Shown: positions 5,744 through 12,232, numbered from the stretch's first letter. The stretch: DNA of 12,823 nucleotides from Candidatus Adiutrix sp. (GCA_031285975.1 JAITVE010000371.1:1-12823); one strand, 5' to 3'. The notes: generated by a model not told the origin, from the letters alone. A program made the numbers and translations.

Positions 5744-6976
5744 ATGATAAAAATTTTCAACTATATATTATTGCTTTGCCTCTTGATCCTGGTGATGAGC
5801 GGCGTTATGTTCGTGGCGGCTGAATACCCAGCCCGGTATTGGATTTTTGTGGAAAACAAAGAGTTCCTCGACAATGTCGCGCACAGCGAAAGCTTCGACC
5901 CCTTCCGCAGCGATACCCGCTATTCGGCGGTTATCCTCAGCTTTCACCAAAACGAGACGCCCGATACCATGGGCCCCAAAAAAACCAATATGTATTACGA
6001 CTTTGAGGGGCAGGGCCTGGCAGTCAAAACCGGCTGGGCCGGGCCCCAGGCCGGGCTGTTGGTCATTGATCGGGGGCGCGGCCTCCAACTCCTGGGCTAT
6101 GACGGCTCCAGCGCTCCCGGCCTGCTCTGGTTGGAGACCGCTGATGCTAACCACAATGGTCGTATCGATGCCCAAGACCCGGTTTGGCCCACGCTGAAAA
6201 TATGGCTGGATCGCAACACCGACGGCCTCATGGACGAAGGTGAACTGTCCCCACTGGCAGACTTGAAAATCACCGCCCTGAATTTGGCTGGGGACGTGAA
6301 GCATGACTATCTCGGCAACGGCAATTTTCTGGAATTTGCCGGAACGTTTCAGTATGGCGACGGGCAGGTCGGGCGGCTGGACGAAGTTTTTCTGCGCCAG
6401 CATTCGGCGGCGGTGAAATTTTTGCGCCCGTTGAAGCGGCTCTATAAAACGGTGCCGAATGTGCCCGGCTCCGGGCTGATGCGGCATTTGCGGGAAGCGG
6501 CGGCGGCCCATCCCGAGTTGGAGGCCCTGGCCGCCGCGGTCGTGAACGCCCCCAATGACGAGCAACGCTGGGCGCGGCTGGACGAGCTCATGACGGCCTG
6601 GGCCAAAACCGGCGGTTTGGCGGAGACGGCGGAAGAACGGTTGAGCCAAAACCAGTCTGGAAAACACTACACGCTGGTGGATGACGGCCTGGGCGACCCG
6701 GAAGGCCCCGAGATGGCCCGGCGGATGAACGTGCTGGAAGCCTGGGCCGGGCGGTATTTTTTTCTTATGCCGCATGAATTGAATTCAGTGCAGGAGTTGG
6801 CCGATTTGGTGGTTCTTTATAACGAAGAGACTGGGGAGATATCGTTTAACTATGCGCCGGTGCGGGAAGAGATTGACAATATCTACCAGCGGGTGACGGC
6901 GGAAGTTTTCAAGAGCTTTTTCCCCAAAAGCGAGGCCGTCCGGCCAGGCCTTGAAGAGCCCGCAGCCGCCGAATAA
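5744..6976 (+). CDS. Membrane-anchored protein resembling the core module of RTX/haemolysin-type calcium-binding proteins
   Basis: It has 410 residues. An N-terminal hydrophobic segment (about 7-26) would act as a signal anchor. Residues 86-180 follow the pattern of RTX-family proteins: a degenerate Asp-rich turn, then KTGWAGPQAGLLVIDRGRG. Two EF-hand-like loops come next, DANHNGRID (134-142) and DRNTDGLMDEGE (156-167), within the typical spacing LKIWLDRNTDGLMDEGELS. Residues 240-288 (GSGLMRHLREAA to LDELMTAWA) and 328-390 (MNVLEAWAGRYFF to a C-terminal YQRVTAEVF helix) also resemble segments of those proteins. The glycine-rich nonapeptide repeats and secretion tail are absent, and it ends in an Ala/Pro-rich tail. 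Calcium binding at the membrane surface is inferred; the function is unknown. It has its own promoter and AGGAG at 7-base spacing. Confidence 0.75.
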   Translation: MIKIFNYILLLCLLILVMSGVMFVAAEYPARYWIFVENKEFLDNVAHSESFDPFRSDTRYSAVILSFHQNETPDTMGPKKTNMYYDFEGQGLAVKTGWAGPQAGLLVIDRGRGLQLLGYDGSSAPGLLWLETADANHNGRIDAQDPVWPTLKIWLDRNTDGLMDEGELSPLADLKITALNLAGDVKHDYLGNGNFLEFAGTFQYGDGQVGRLDEVFLRQHSAAVKFLRPLKRLYKTVPNVPGSGLMRHLREAAAAHPELEALAAAVVNAPNDEQRWARLDELMTAWAKTGGLAETAEERLSQNQSGKHYTLVDDGLGDPEGPEMARRMNVLEAWAGRYFFLMPHELNSVQELADLVVLYNEETGEISFNYAPVREEIDNIYQRVTAEVFKSFFPKSEAVRPGLEEPAAAE

Positions 6977-7035
6977 AAGGGCGGCTTCGCGGCGAATGTT
7001 GTATGGGGCTCCGCCCAATCTTTACGCTGTCGCGC

Positions 7036-7242
7036 AATCTCAGTTTATTCAAACCCTATCGGGTTCGAAATTAAGCCCCGCCAGAGAGGGCCTTATGCGA
7101 GGCCCTCTCTGGAGTCTCCGCGCGCCAGGGGCTGCGCGCTCTTGGAGTTGCGTGTCGGCTAGCAAAAACCATCGACCGTGCAGCAACGCCGCAACTCGCC
7201 TGAACTCATTCGAACCTGATAAGGTTTGAATAAACTGAGATT
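7036..7242. mobile_element. MITE-like or structured-RNA element with 34-bp terminal inverted repeats
   Basis: Bases 7036-7069 and 7209-7242 are inverted copies differing at two of 34 positions, with outer ends AATCTCAG. Each arm contains its own hairpin (7048-7069 and 7209-7230). The two differences change a C-G pair in one hairpin to T-A in the other, keeping the pairing. Inside are a perfect 13-bp hairpin (CCAGAGAGGGCCT at 7081-7093 with 7100-7112) and a GCGCGC hairpin (7120-7139) flanked by CTCC/GGAG. No transposase gene, believable coding frame or clear target duplication is seen. It occupies most of the 360-base gap between the RTX-core gene and iclR; the rest shows only the palindrome at 7241-7260. 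Confidence 0.7.
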
Positions 7243-7260
7243 ACAAGCCTTAGCTTGTAA
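7241..7260. repeat. Perfect palindrome adjoining the inverted-repeat element
   Basis: TTACAAGC (7241-7248) and GCTTGTAA (7253-7260) form a perfect 8-bp stem with loop CTTA, overlapping the end of the right terminal repeat by two bases. No T-run follows, so it is a poor terminator for the iclR gene that ends at 7337. Confidence 0.55.
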
Positions 7261-7336
7261 AGAGCTCAAACAAGCGGCGTCGCGGCAGCGGCGTGGAAAA
7301 GGGCGGCGGTGTAATATTTTAGGGTTGGGGCGGTTT

Positions 7337-8137
7337 TTAGCTGAGGGGCTGTATCGGCCAGCGTTCCGGGGGCAGGCCGCAGATGATTGACAGTTCTTTG
7401 GAAGCGTCGGTCAGGGCGCGGATGAGGCCCTCTTTTTTCAGCATCATGCGGCCTATGGGGCCGGTGGCGCTAATGGCCGCGTGGGCGTGGCCCTGGCTGT
7501 TGAGAATGGGCACCCCGATGCACATGGCGCCCTCAATGCGTTCGCCTTCTTCCAGGGCATAGCCGGTGCGGCGGACTTTTTCCAGTTCCCCGGCCAAAAG
7601 CCCGGGCTCGGCAATGGTGACCGGGGTGAATTTTTCATAATGCAGCCCGGCTATGACTTTGGGGAAATTTTCCGGGTTCATGAAAGCCAAAAAACAGCGC
7701 CCCATGCTGGAAGCGTGCATACTCACCTGCCCGCCGATGGAGACGTTGAGCCGAAGCTGTTGATAGAGATCAACTTCCGTTTTGTCGATGCAGAGGGCCT
7801 GGCCCGGCTCGGTCATGACCGAGGCATAAATCAATTCCTGAAAATCGGCCGATATTTTTTCCAGGTAGGGGTGGATGAGCGATTTGAAGCCGCCCCGTTC
7901 CATCACTAAATTGCCGGTCTGAAAAATCTTGAAGGTGAGGAAGTAGCGCTGGTCGCTCGGGTTTTGCTTCACGTAGTCCAGGGCCTTGAGGGTGCTGAGG
8001 ATGCGGTGGAGCGTGGCCTTGTCCAGCCCCAGGATGTTCTTGAGGTCAGCCAGGGACGACGGCCCCTGATTGGCTAAAGTTTCAATAATGGCCAGGCACT
8101 TGACCACCGAATTCACCATATACGCGCGTTCCGCCAT
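7337..8137 (-). CDS. IclR-family transcriptional regulator
   Basis: It has 266 residues, typical of the family. The N-terminal winged helix-turn-helix is MVNSVVKCLAIIETLANQG, SLADLKNILGLDKATLHRIL and STLKALDYVKQ, with a wing in QRYFLTFKIFQTGN. The C-terminal IclR effector domain follows, with family-like SMHASSMGRCFLAF, ALEEGERIEGAMCIGVPI and AAISATGP. Such regulators sense small carboxylates or aromatics and control a neighbouring catabolic gene. AGGGGA lies upstream of the ATG at 8137. It is divergent from the zinc deacylase gene at 8330 with a 192-base shared promoter region, which suggests the deacylase is a target. The inducer cannot be read from sequence. Confidence 0.95.
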   Translation of the reverse strand: MAERAYMVNSVVKCLAIIETLANQGPSSLADLKNILGLDKATLHRILSTLKALDYVKQNPSDQRYFLTFKIFQTGNLVMERGGFKSLIHPYLEKISADFQELIYASVMTEPGQALCIDKTEVDLYQQLRLNVSIGGQVSMHASSMGRCFLAFMNPENFPKVIAGLHYEKFTPVTIAEPGLLAGELEKVRRTGYALEEGERIEGAMCIGVPILNSQGHAHAAISATGPIGRMMLKKEGLIRALTDASKELSIICGLPPERWPIQPLS

Positions 8138-8200
8138 GTTGCTTCCCCTCGGTTTGCTTCCCTAATCCTCTAGCCGTCCCTTGGCTGTTTAGGTTTTGTT

Positions 8201-8228
8201 ATTATAATCATCTTTATCCGTTTTGCAA
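8201..8228 (-). promoter_or_regulatory. Promoter of the iclR-type gene
   Basis: On the minus strand TTGCAA (8223-8228) and a perfect TATAAT (8201-8206) are 16 bases apart. Confidence 0.5.
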
Positions 8229-8237
8229 TACGTAATG
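8226..8237. promoter_or_regulatory. Candidate IclR-family operator
   Basis: CAATACGTAATG is an imperfect palindrome (10 of 12 positions symmetric, centred on TACGTA). It overlaps the -35 of the iclR-type promoter and lies 22 bases before the -35 of the deacylase promoter, well placed to affect both. Confidence 0.35.
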
Positions 8238-8259
8238 ACGCCTCGCGCTCTTGAAAAAT

Positions 8260-8289
8260 TTGACAAGGGGCGGCGGCTTGCGCTAAAAT
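8260..8289 (+). promoter_or_regulatory. Promoter of the deacylase gene
   Basis: Consensus TTGACA (8260-8265), an 18-base spacer and TAAAAT (8284-8289). Oriented away from the iclR-type promoter. Confidence 0.55.
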
Positions 8290-8329
8290 AACAAATTCCT
8301 GTATAAAATTAGCTGGTAAGGAGCACACC

Positions 8330-9259
8330 ATGACCGCTGTCCAGGGGCCTGAATTCACAACCGGGCTGGCGCAGATGATGATAAAGGTGGAGGGCACCCA
8401 CCTGAAAATGCCGCTTTCGGTGCTCACCGGCCGGGAGCCGGGCCGGACGGTTCTGGTCACCACCGGGCTCCACGGCTGCGAATTTCCCGGCACTCTGGCC
8501 ATGATTGAGCTGTTGCGCGAAATTGACCCCGAGACAATGCGGGGACGCGTCATCGCCCTGCACCCGGTCAACGCCCAGGCCTTCCAGGCCCGCGTGGCCA
8601 TGATTTTGCCGGAGGACGGGGTGAACCTCAATCGCGTCTTCCCCGGCAAGCCCGACGGCGGCCCCTCCGAGCGGGCGGCTTGGCGGGTGACCCAGTTCCA
8701 GGACATGGCCGATTTTTACCTTGACCTCCACAGCGGCGATTTATACGAGGAATTAGCGCCCTACGTCTACTTCCCCGGCCGCGGCGACCCGGCGGTGGTG
8801 GAGGCCTCCCGCCAGGCCGCCCTGGTGTTGGACGCGCCCTATATGCTGCGGTCGGATTCCACCACCGGCGCGTACCATTCGGCGGCCCTGCGCGGCACGC
8901 CTTCGCTTTTGCTGGAGCGCGGCGGCGGCGGAACCTGCCGCCGCCCGGACGTTGACGCCTTCAAAAAAGATGTCCGAAATCTTTTCAAGCACCTGGAAAT
9001 CCTCCCCGGAACCCCGGAAAAACCCCGCTCTGAGCCCGTGGAACTGACCGGCGTTATGTACCTCAAATCCGCTCACAACGCCCTGTGGCGCTGCGAAGTC
9101 TCCGCCGGTGACAAGGTCGCGGCCGGGCAAAAACTTGGCGATATCCTCGATTATTTCGGCAACGTTCAGGAAACTTTCACCGCCGAGCGCGACGGGGTCG
9201 TCCTCTATCGCCTGCAAACCCTGGCCACCAATTCCGGCGATGTGCTGGTGGCCTACTGA
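8330..9259 (+). CDS. Succinylglutamate desuccinylase/aspartoacylase (AstE/AspA) family zinc deacylase
   Basis: This 309-residue M14-like zinc amidohydrolase removes an acyl group from an N-acylated amino acid or related small molecule. The first zinc motif is TGLHGCEFPG (His48, Glu51) and the third ligand is in LDLHSGD (His134). The substrate-binding NLNRVFPG motif is at 99-106, and the likely catalytic Glu196 is in SLLLERGGG. The C-terminal part (from about 235) is a beta-rich domain resembling a lipoyl-like hammerhead (AGDKVAAGQKLGDIL), as in this family. AAGGAG lies 7 bases before the ATG. It is divergent from the IclR-type regulator. The DoeB type (ectoine breakdown) is one possible subfamily, but no other ectoine genes are present, so the substrate is open. 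Confidence 0.88.
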   Translation: MTAVQGPEFTTGLAQMMIKVEGTHLKMPLSVLTGREPGRTVLVTTGLHGCEFPGTLAMIELLREIDPETMRGRVIALHPVNAQAFQARVAMILPEDGVNLNRVFPGKPDGGPSERAAWRVTQFQDMADFYLDLHSGDLYEELAPYVYFPGRGDPAVVEASRQAALVLDAPYMLRSDSTTGAYHSAALRGTPSLLLERGGGGTCRRPDVDAFKKDVRNLFKHLEILPGTPEKPRSEPVELTGVMYLKSAHNALWRCEVSAGDKVAAGQKLGDILDYFGNVQETFTAERDGVVLYRLQTLATNSGDVLVAY

Positions 9260-9281
9260 TCGCCAGCCCTGGTCGGCGGCC

Positions 9282-9322
9282 CCAAGAGAAAGGCATAGGC
9301 CCCGGCCTTCGCCGGGGGACGG
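9282..9322 (-). repeat. Palindromic interspersed repeat, inverse orientation
   Basis: Bases 9282-9317 are identical to 11552-11587 and contain the CCCCGGC CTTC GCCGGGG hairpin. With the plus-oriented copy at 9341-9378 it makes a head-to-head pair, like the bipartite REP clusters of other bacteria. Together with 9406-9449 these repeats fill most of the gap between the deacylase and pfk genes; the rest holds the pfk promoter. Confidence 0.85.
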
Positions 9323-9340
9323 GGAGGGCGTGCCTTCCTT

Positions 9341-9378
9341 CCGTCATACCGGCGAAGGCCGGTATCCATGCCTTTCGC
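9341..9378 (+). repeat. Palindromic interspersed repeat, direct orientation
   Basis: CCGTCATACCGGCGAAGGCC then GGTATCCATGCCTTTCGC. ATACCGGC GAAG GCCGGTAT is a perfect 8-bp stem with a 4-base loop. Confidence 0.85.
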
Positions 9379-9405
9379 TGGTGTTGCCAAGCAAGCCCCT
9401 CACCG

Positions 9406-9449
9406 CCCCTTCCCGCCATTCCTGCCTCCGCAGGAATGGCGGGAAGGGG
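9406..9449. repeat. Long perfect hairpin, GCAGG-type variant of the repeat family
   Basis: A 20-bp perfect stem (9406-9425 with 9430-9449) closes a four-base loop. The inner part ATTCCTGC/GCAGGAAT resembles the core at 11497-11517. No T-run follows on either strand, so it is read as a repeat element. It may still hinder transcription or protect the 3' end of the deacylase transcript. Confidence 0.75.
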
Positions 9450-9500
9450 AAAATTATTGTAAAAAAAGCAAATACTTCTGTCGTGCCCGGCTGGAAACTC

Positions 9501-9529
9501 TTGATTCTTGCGTGGATATACATTAAAAT
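9501..9529 (+). promoter_or_regulatory. Promoter of the phosphofructokinase gene
   Basis: TTGATT (9501-9506), a 17-base spacer and TAAAAT (9524-9529), followed by a leader of about 35-40 bases with GGAGG ahead of the ATG at 9573. Confidence 0.6.
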
Positions 9530-9572
9530 ATAGCTTTCATGCAGTGATGGATAACAACAACGGAGGAAAACT

Positions 9573-10703
9573 ATGGCTCGGCGAATCGGCATATTGACCG
9601 GCGGCGGCGACTGCGCGGGATTGAACAGCGCGGTGAAATGGGTGACGAAAACGGCTACCGATCCCCACCTCACCGCCCACCGGGGCGAGGCGATGGAGGT
9701 CATCGGCCTCCGCGAAGGCTGGAAATCGCTGGTGGAAGTGAACCCCGACGACCCCGCCTCCGTGGCCCGCTGGACGACGCCCCTGGACGAACTGGCCGTC
9801 CGCACCTGGGATCGCCAGGGCGGCACGGTGCTGGGCAGTTCCCGCACCAACCCCTTCAACCCCAAAAACGACCAGAGCGAGCGCTGCGTGGCCAACATCG
9901 CCGGGCTGGGGCTCCACGCCCTGGTGGCCATCGGCGGCGAGGACACCCTGTCCGTGGCCTATAAGCTCCACAATTTGGGGCAAAAAGTGGTGGGCATCCC
10001 CAAAACCATTGACCGCGACCTCAACGCCACGGATTACACCCTGGGCTACGACACGGCCCTGAACGTCATCACCGAGGAAGTTGACCGCCTCCGCACCACC
10101 GCCGGCAGCCACAGCCGCCTGTTCGTGGTGGAAGTCATGGGCCGCCACGCGGGCTGGCTGGCGCTGGAAGGCGGGGAGGCCGCCGGGGCCCACGTCATTC
10201 TCATTCCCGAATATGAATTCGAGGTGGAAAAGGTGGCCGAGCTTCTGGAGCGCCGCCGCCAGGCCGGGGTGCGCTACGATATCGTGGTGGTTTCGGAAGG
10301 GGCCAAAATCAGGGGCCGGGGCGAATTGTACCTCTCGGACAAAGAAGACGGCTTCGGCCACAAAGTGCTGGGCGGCGTGGGCGAATTTTTAGCCAGGCAG
10401 CTCGAAAATATTACCGGCTACGAAACCCGCCACGTGGTGCTGTCCCACATCCAGCGCGGCGGGCAGCCCTCGGCCCGCGACCGTCTGATGGGCCGTTATT
10501 TCGGCATTGCCGCTGTGGATTTGATTTTAGAGGAAGATTTCGGCCGCATGGTCTCCTTCCGCAACGGGCAGATCACCTCCGTGTCCCTCAAGCAGGGCAT
10601 TGAAAAACTCTATGTGGTGGATGTGGACAGCCTGTACGACCCCTTGCGGTACAACGGCCGCCGCTCCTCCATGCTGCCCTGGTCAGCCAAAAACACGGAG
10701 TGA
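9573..10703 (+). CDS. pfp: 6-phosphofructokinase, predicted pyrophosphate-dependent
   Basis: It phosphorylates fructose 6-phosphate to fructose 1,6-bisphosphate. It has 376 residues, longer than E. coli PfkA (320) and like group III/PPi-type enzymes. Motifs: ILTGGGDCAGLNSA (8-21), AIGGEDT (119-125), PKTIDRDL (143-150) with catalytic Asp147, VVEVMGRHAGWLAL (185-198), SEGAK (241-245) and QRGGQPSARDR (294-304). Asp124 and Lys144 align with E. coli Gly104 and Gly124; the Asp/Lys combination is known to specify pyrophosphate, while ATP enzymes have Gly104. In the usual TIDND signature Asn is replaced by Arg148. GGAGG lies 6 bases before the ATG. The secreted OB-like gene begins 3 bases after the stop, so the two are probably co-translated. 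ATP use cannot be excluded without assay. Confidence 0.92.
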   Translation: MARRIGILTGGGDCAGLNSAVKWVTKTATDPHLTAHRGEAMEVIGLREGWKSLVEVNPDDPASVARWTTPLDELAVRTWDRQGGTVLGSSRTNPFNPKNDQSERCVANIAGLGLHALVAIGGEDTLSVAYKLHNLGQKVVGIPKTIDRDLNATDYTLGYDTALNVITEEVDRLRTTAGSHSRLFVVEVMGRHAGWLALEGGEAAGAHVILIPEYEFEVEKVAELLERRRQAGVRYDIVVVSEGAKIRGRGELYLSDKEDGFGHKVLGGVGEFLARQLENITGYETRHVVLSHIQRGGQPSARDRLMGRYFGIAAVDLILEEDFGRMVSFRNGQITSVSLKQGIEKLYVVDVDSLYDPLRYNGRRSSMLPWSAKNTE

Positions 10704-10706
10704 CCA

Positions 10707-11399
10707 ATGCCGTTCCGCGCCTCCATAGCCCTGGCCCTGATGCTGAAGCTGCTGGCGGCCGCCGCCGCTTCGGCGCAGCTTGGCCAGGGGGCCGAAGGCC
10801 CGGCGGCGGCGGAACTGAACCGCACTTTCGCCAAAGATTCCTGGGCCATGTACGGCGCGCCGCAGGACGCGCCGCTGGATGAGAACGGCTTTGGCCTGTT
10901 GGCCTCCCGCGTTGAGCAGACGCTGTTCGCCGCCAGCCAGGTGCAGATTGTGGTCATCCGGCGCGGGGCCGACGCTTCGGGCACCATCGGCCTGATTGAG
11001 AAACGGGGGCGGCGGGTGACCAGCACCTATTTGCGCTCCGCCGACCAGGACGTATACGCCGTCTGGCACCAGGTGGGCTATCGCACCTCGCCCGACCGGC
11101 TGTCGTCCGACTTTCGGGAAAACGTGCTGGCCGCCGAGGAGGCCTACCGCGATTTGCCCCTCACCTTCAACAGCGTGGTGCGCGGGGTGGGCAAGGACGA
11201 AAGCGGCGAGGTGTTTGTGGAATTCCCCATCCGGGGCCGATCGGCGGGCGTGCTCTGCTACCCCTGGGCGGGCGCGCCCCAGGGGGTGGATTTGCAGGAA
11301 CTGCGGGGCGGGGCCAAAGTGCGGGCCAGCGGCCAGTTCAGCAGTTATGGGCGGGACGGCGGCATTGTCCTGCGGGGCTGTCTTTTTAGCCGCCCCTAG
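10707..11399 (+). CDS. Secreted protein with an OB-fold (tRNA_anti-like) C-terminal domain
   Basis: It has 230 residues with a Sec signal peptide (MPFRASIALALMLKLLAAAA, likely cleaved after ASA at 23). The middle region, rich in VEQTLFAASQVQIVVIRRG and EKRGRRVTSTYLRSADQDVYAVW, is unrecognised. From about residue 147 (YRDLPLTFNSVVRGVGKDES to RGCLF) the strand pattern fits the tRNA_anti-like OB domain: a V-G-V turn, GEVFVEF, GVLCYPW, ELRGGAKVRASGQF, and GIVLRGC near the end. Periplasmic location is inferred from the signal peptide; ligand and role are unknown. GGAG overlaps the end of the pfk gene and lies 6 bases before the ATG, so translation is probably coupled. Confidence 0.78.
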   Translation: MPFRASIALALMLKLLAAAAASAQLGQGAEGPAAAELNRTFAKDSWAMYGAPQDAPLDENGFGLLASRVEQTLFAASQVQIVVIRRGADASGTIGLIEKRGRRVTSTYLRSADQDVYAVWHQVGYRTSPDRLSSDFRENVLAAEEAYRDLPLTFNSVVRGVGKDESGEVFVEFPIRGRSAGVLCYPWAGAPQGVDLQELRGGAKVRASGQFSSYGRDGGIVLRGCLFSRP

Positions 11400-11435
11400 G
11401 CCTCCCGGGCTCATTGTTCGCACGAAATCTCTCGT

Positions 11436-11468
11436 GTCGTCATACCGGCGCAGGCCGGTATCCATTTC
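11436..11468 (+). repeat. Palindromic interspersed repeat, direct orientation
   Basis: ATACCGGC GCAG GCCGGTAT is a perfect 8-bp hairpin with GTCGTC upstream and CCATT downstream. It differs from the copy at 9341 in the loop. It opens the repeat-filled gap between the OB-like gene and rpmB. Confidence 0.8.
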
Positions 11469-11496
11469 CAGTGGAGCATCTTGTCGGCGCACTCTA

Positions 11497-11517
11497 CCTG
11501 CCGCCGCAGGAATGACG
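11497..11517 (-). repeat. GCAGG-type repeat variant
   Basis: CCTGC CGCC GCAGG followed by AATGACGAC. It matches the minus-strand form of the repeat class (GTCATTCCTGC...GCAGG) and the inner part of the hairpin at 9406-9449. Confidence 0.6.
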
Positions 11518-11551
11518 ACCGTGAGGGGGGGGTGGGGGATGCAACACGCCG

Positions 11552-11593
11552 CCAAGAGAAAGGCATAGGCCCCGGCCTTCGCCGGGGTGACGG
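11552..11593 (-). repeat. Palindromic interspersed repeat, inverse orientation
   Basis: The first 36 bases are identical to 9282-9317, including the AGAGAAAGGCATAGG flank and the CCCCGGC/GCCGGGG stem. Together with 11436-11468 it gives two opposed copies in this gap as well. Confidence 0.85.
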
Positions 11594-11628
11594 CCGTAAG
11601 TGGCCGGAGCGCGGCTTTCATATTTTTA

Positions 11629-11657
11629 TTGAACTCTGCCCCTAAATGTGGTATATA
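11629..11657 (+). promoter_or_regulatory. Promoter of rpmB
   Basis: TTGAAC (11629-11634), a 17-base spacer and TATATA (11652-11657). The leader before the ATG at 11751 is about 85 bases and AT-rich around the start; no ribosomal-protein autoregulatory structure was recognised. Confidence 0.6.
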
Positions 11658-11750
11658 TAAAAATTCCGCGAGGCCAGAAAACCTCGAACGTCATTTAATT
11701 CCGGCTCAATCTTGATTGACCGACTAGAAATACCGAAGGGGAACACGAAC

Positions 11751-11960
11751 ATGGCCCGCGTATGTGATATCTGCGGCAAAAGCGCCCAGAACGGCAACAA
11801 CGTCTCTCACGCCAACAACAAGACCAAAAAGCTCTGGCAGCCCAACCTGCAGAGTGTGCGCCACCAGGAAAACGGCGCGGTCAAAACCATCCGCGCCTGC
11901 ACCCAGTGCATCAAAAGCGGCAAGGTGACCAAGCCCGCCCCCCGCACCAAAGCGGAGTAA
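11751..11960 (+). CDS. rpmB: 50S ribosomal protein bL28
   Basis: This component of the large ribosomal subunit has 69 residues. It begins [20 protein letters not shown] with the family-typical [12 protein letters not shown], followed by QPNLQSVRH and a basic C-terminus. It is the zinc-binding (C+) form, with CxxC at residues 5-8 and a second CxxC (CTQC) at 50-53. The ATG at 11751 is chosen because it gives the canonical N-terminus and follows AAGGGG by 9 bases; an upstream in-frame ATG (11712) would add 13 unconserved residues. Monocistronic: own promoter, and a strong terminator begins about 50 bases after the stop. No rpmG (bL33) is adjacent. Confidence 0.97.
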   Translation: MARVCDICGKSAQNGNNVSHANNKTKKLWQPNLQSVRHQENGAVKTIRACTQCIKSGKVTKPAPRTKAE

Positions 11961-12011
11961 CCGGGCTGGTTTCGTCCCCGGAGTTTTCGGGCGGCGGCGT
12001 CACTATAATGT

Positions 12012-12046
12012 AAAAGCGGCTTCGGTTTTCCGAGGCCGCTTTTCTT
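12012..12046 (+). terminator. Rho-independent terminator of rpmB
   Basis: AAAAGCGGCTTCGG (12012-12025) pairs with CCGAGGCCGCTTTT (12030-12043) through a TTTT loop with one G-U pair, giving a 14-bp stem ending in a T-run. Confidence 0.92.
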
Positions 12047-12061
12047 CGTTGACTATTTTGC

Positions 12062-12099
12062 AAAACGCCACCTAAAAATTATCCCGGGCGGCGTTTTTT
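12062..12099. terminator. Probable bidirectional terminator between rpmB and the minus-strand membrane genes
   Basis: AAAACGCCACC (12062-12072) pairs with GGCGGCGTTTT (12087-12097) with one mismatch. T-runs flank it on both strands (six T on plus at 12094-12099, four on minus). It directly abuts the stop codon of the small minus-strand ORF at 12098-12100, so it would end that transcript and back up the rpmB terminator. Confidence 0.65.
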
Positions 12100-12217
12100 A
12101 GGCACAGCGAGGATTCTTCTGGACTTCTTTATTATCCCGCGAAGTCAGAAAATGAGTGATACCCACAACGGCTATAAAGGGAATCCCCACCGCGGCTGCC
12201 AGTAACCAGCCGTTCAC
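12098..12217 (-). CDS. Possible 39-residue single-TM protein, in frame after the upstream TAG
   Basis: GTG at 12217 opens MNGWLLAAAVGIPFIAVVGI followed by THFLTSRDNKEVQKNPRCA, one hydrophobic helix with a charged tail. It is in the same frame as the membrane protein ending at TAG 12233-12235, only five sense codons after it, and its stop directly abuts a terminator hairpin, so it belongs to the same transcript. The Shine-Dalgarno is weak (AAGCGG). It could be a separate small membrane protein, or the detached C-terminal end of the upstream gene after a nonsense mutation or by TAG read-through. No family recognised. Confidence 0.4.
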   Translation of the reverse strand: MNGWLLAAAVGIPFIAVVGITHFLTSRDNKEVQKNPRCA

Positions 12218-12232
12218 GGGGCCGCTTAAGGG

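Noticed and set aside
7005..7083. tRNA- or tmRNA-like pattern: GGGGCT near 7005, GGTTCGAA, then AGCCCCGCCA
   Set aside because: The ends pair for six bases and CCA follows, but there is no T-stem around TTCGAAA and no D or anticodon arm. GGTTCGAA is part of the terminal inverted repeat, so the likeness is probably chance.
9406..9449. 20-bp hairpin as a terminator of the deacylase gene
   Set aside because: No T-run follows on either strand; its core matches the repeat family instead.
9260..11600. CRISPR array
   Set aside because: Repeats are palindromic, few, in both orientations and irregularly spaced, with no cas genes.
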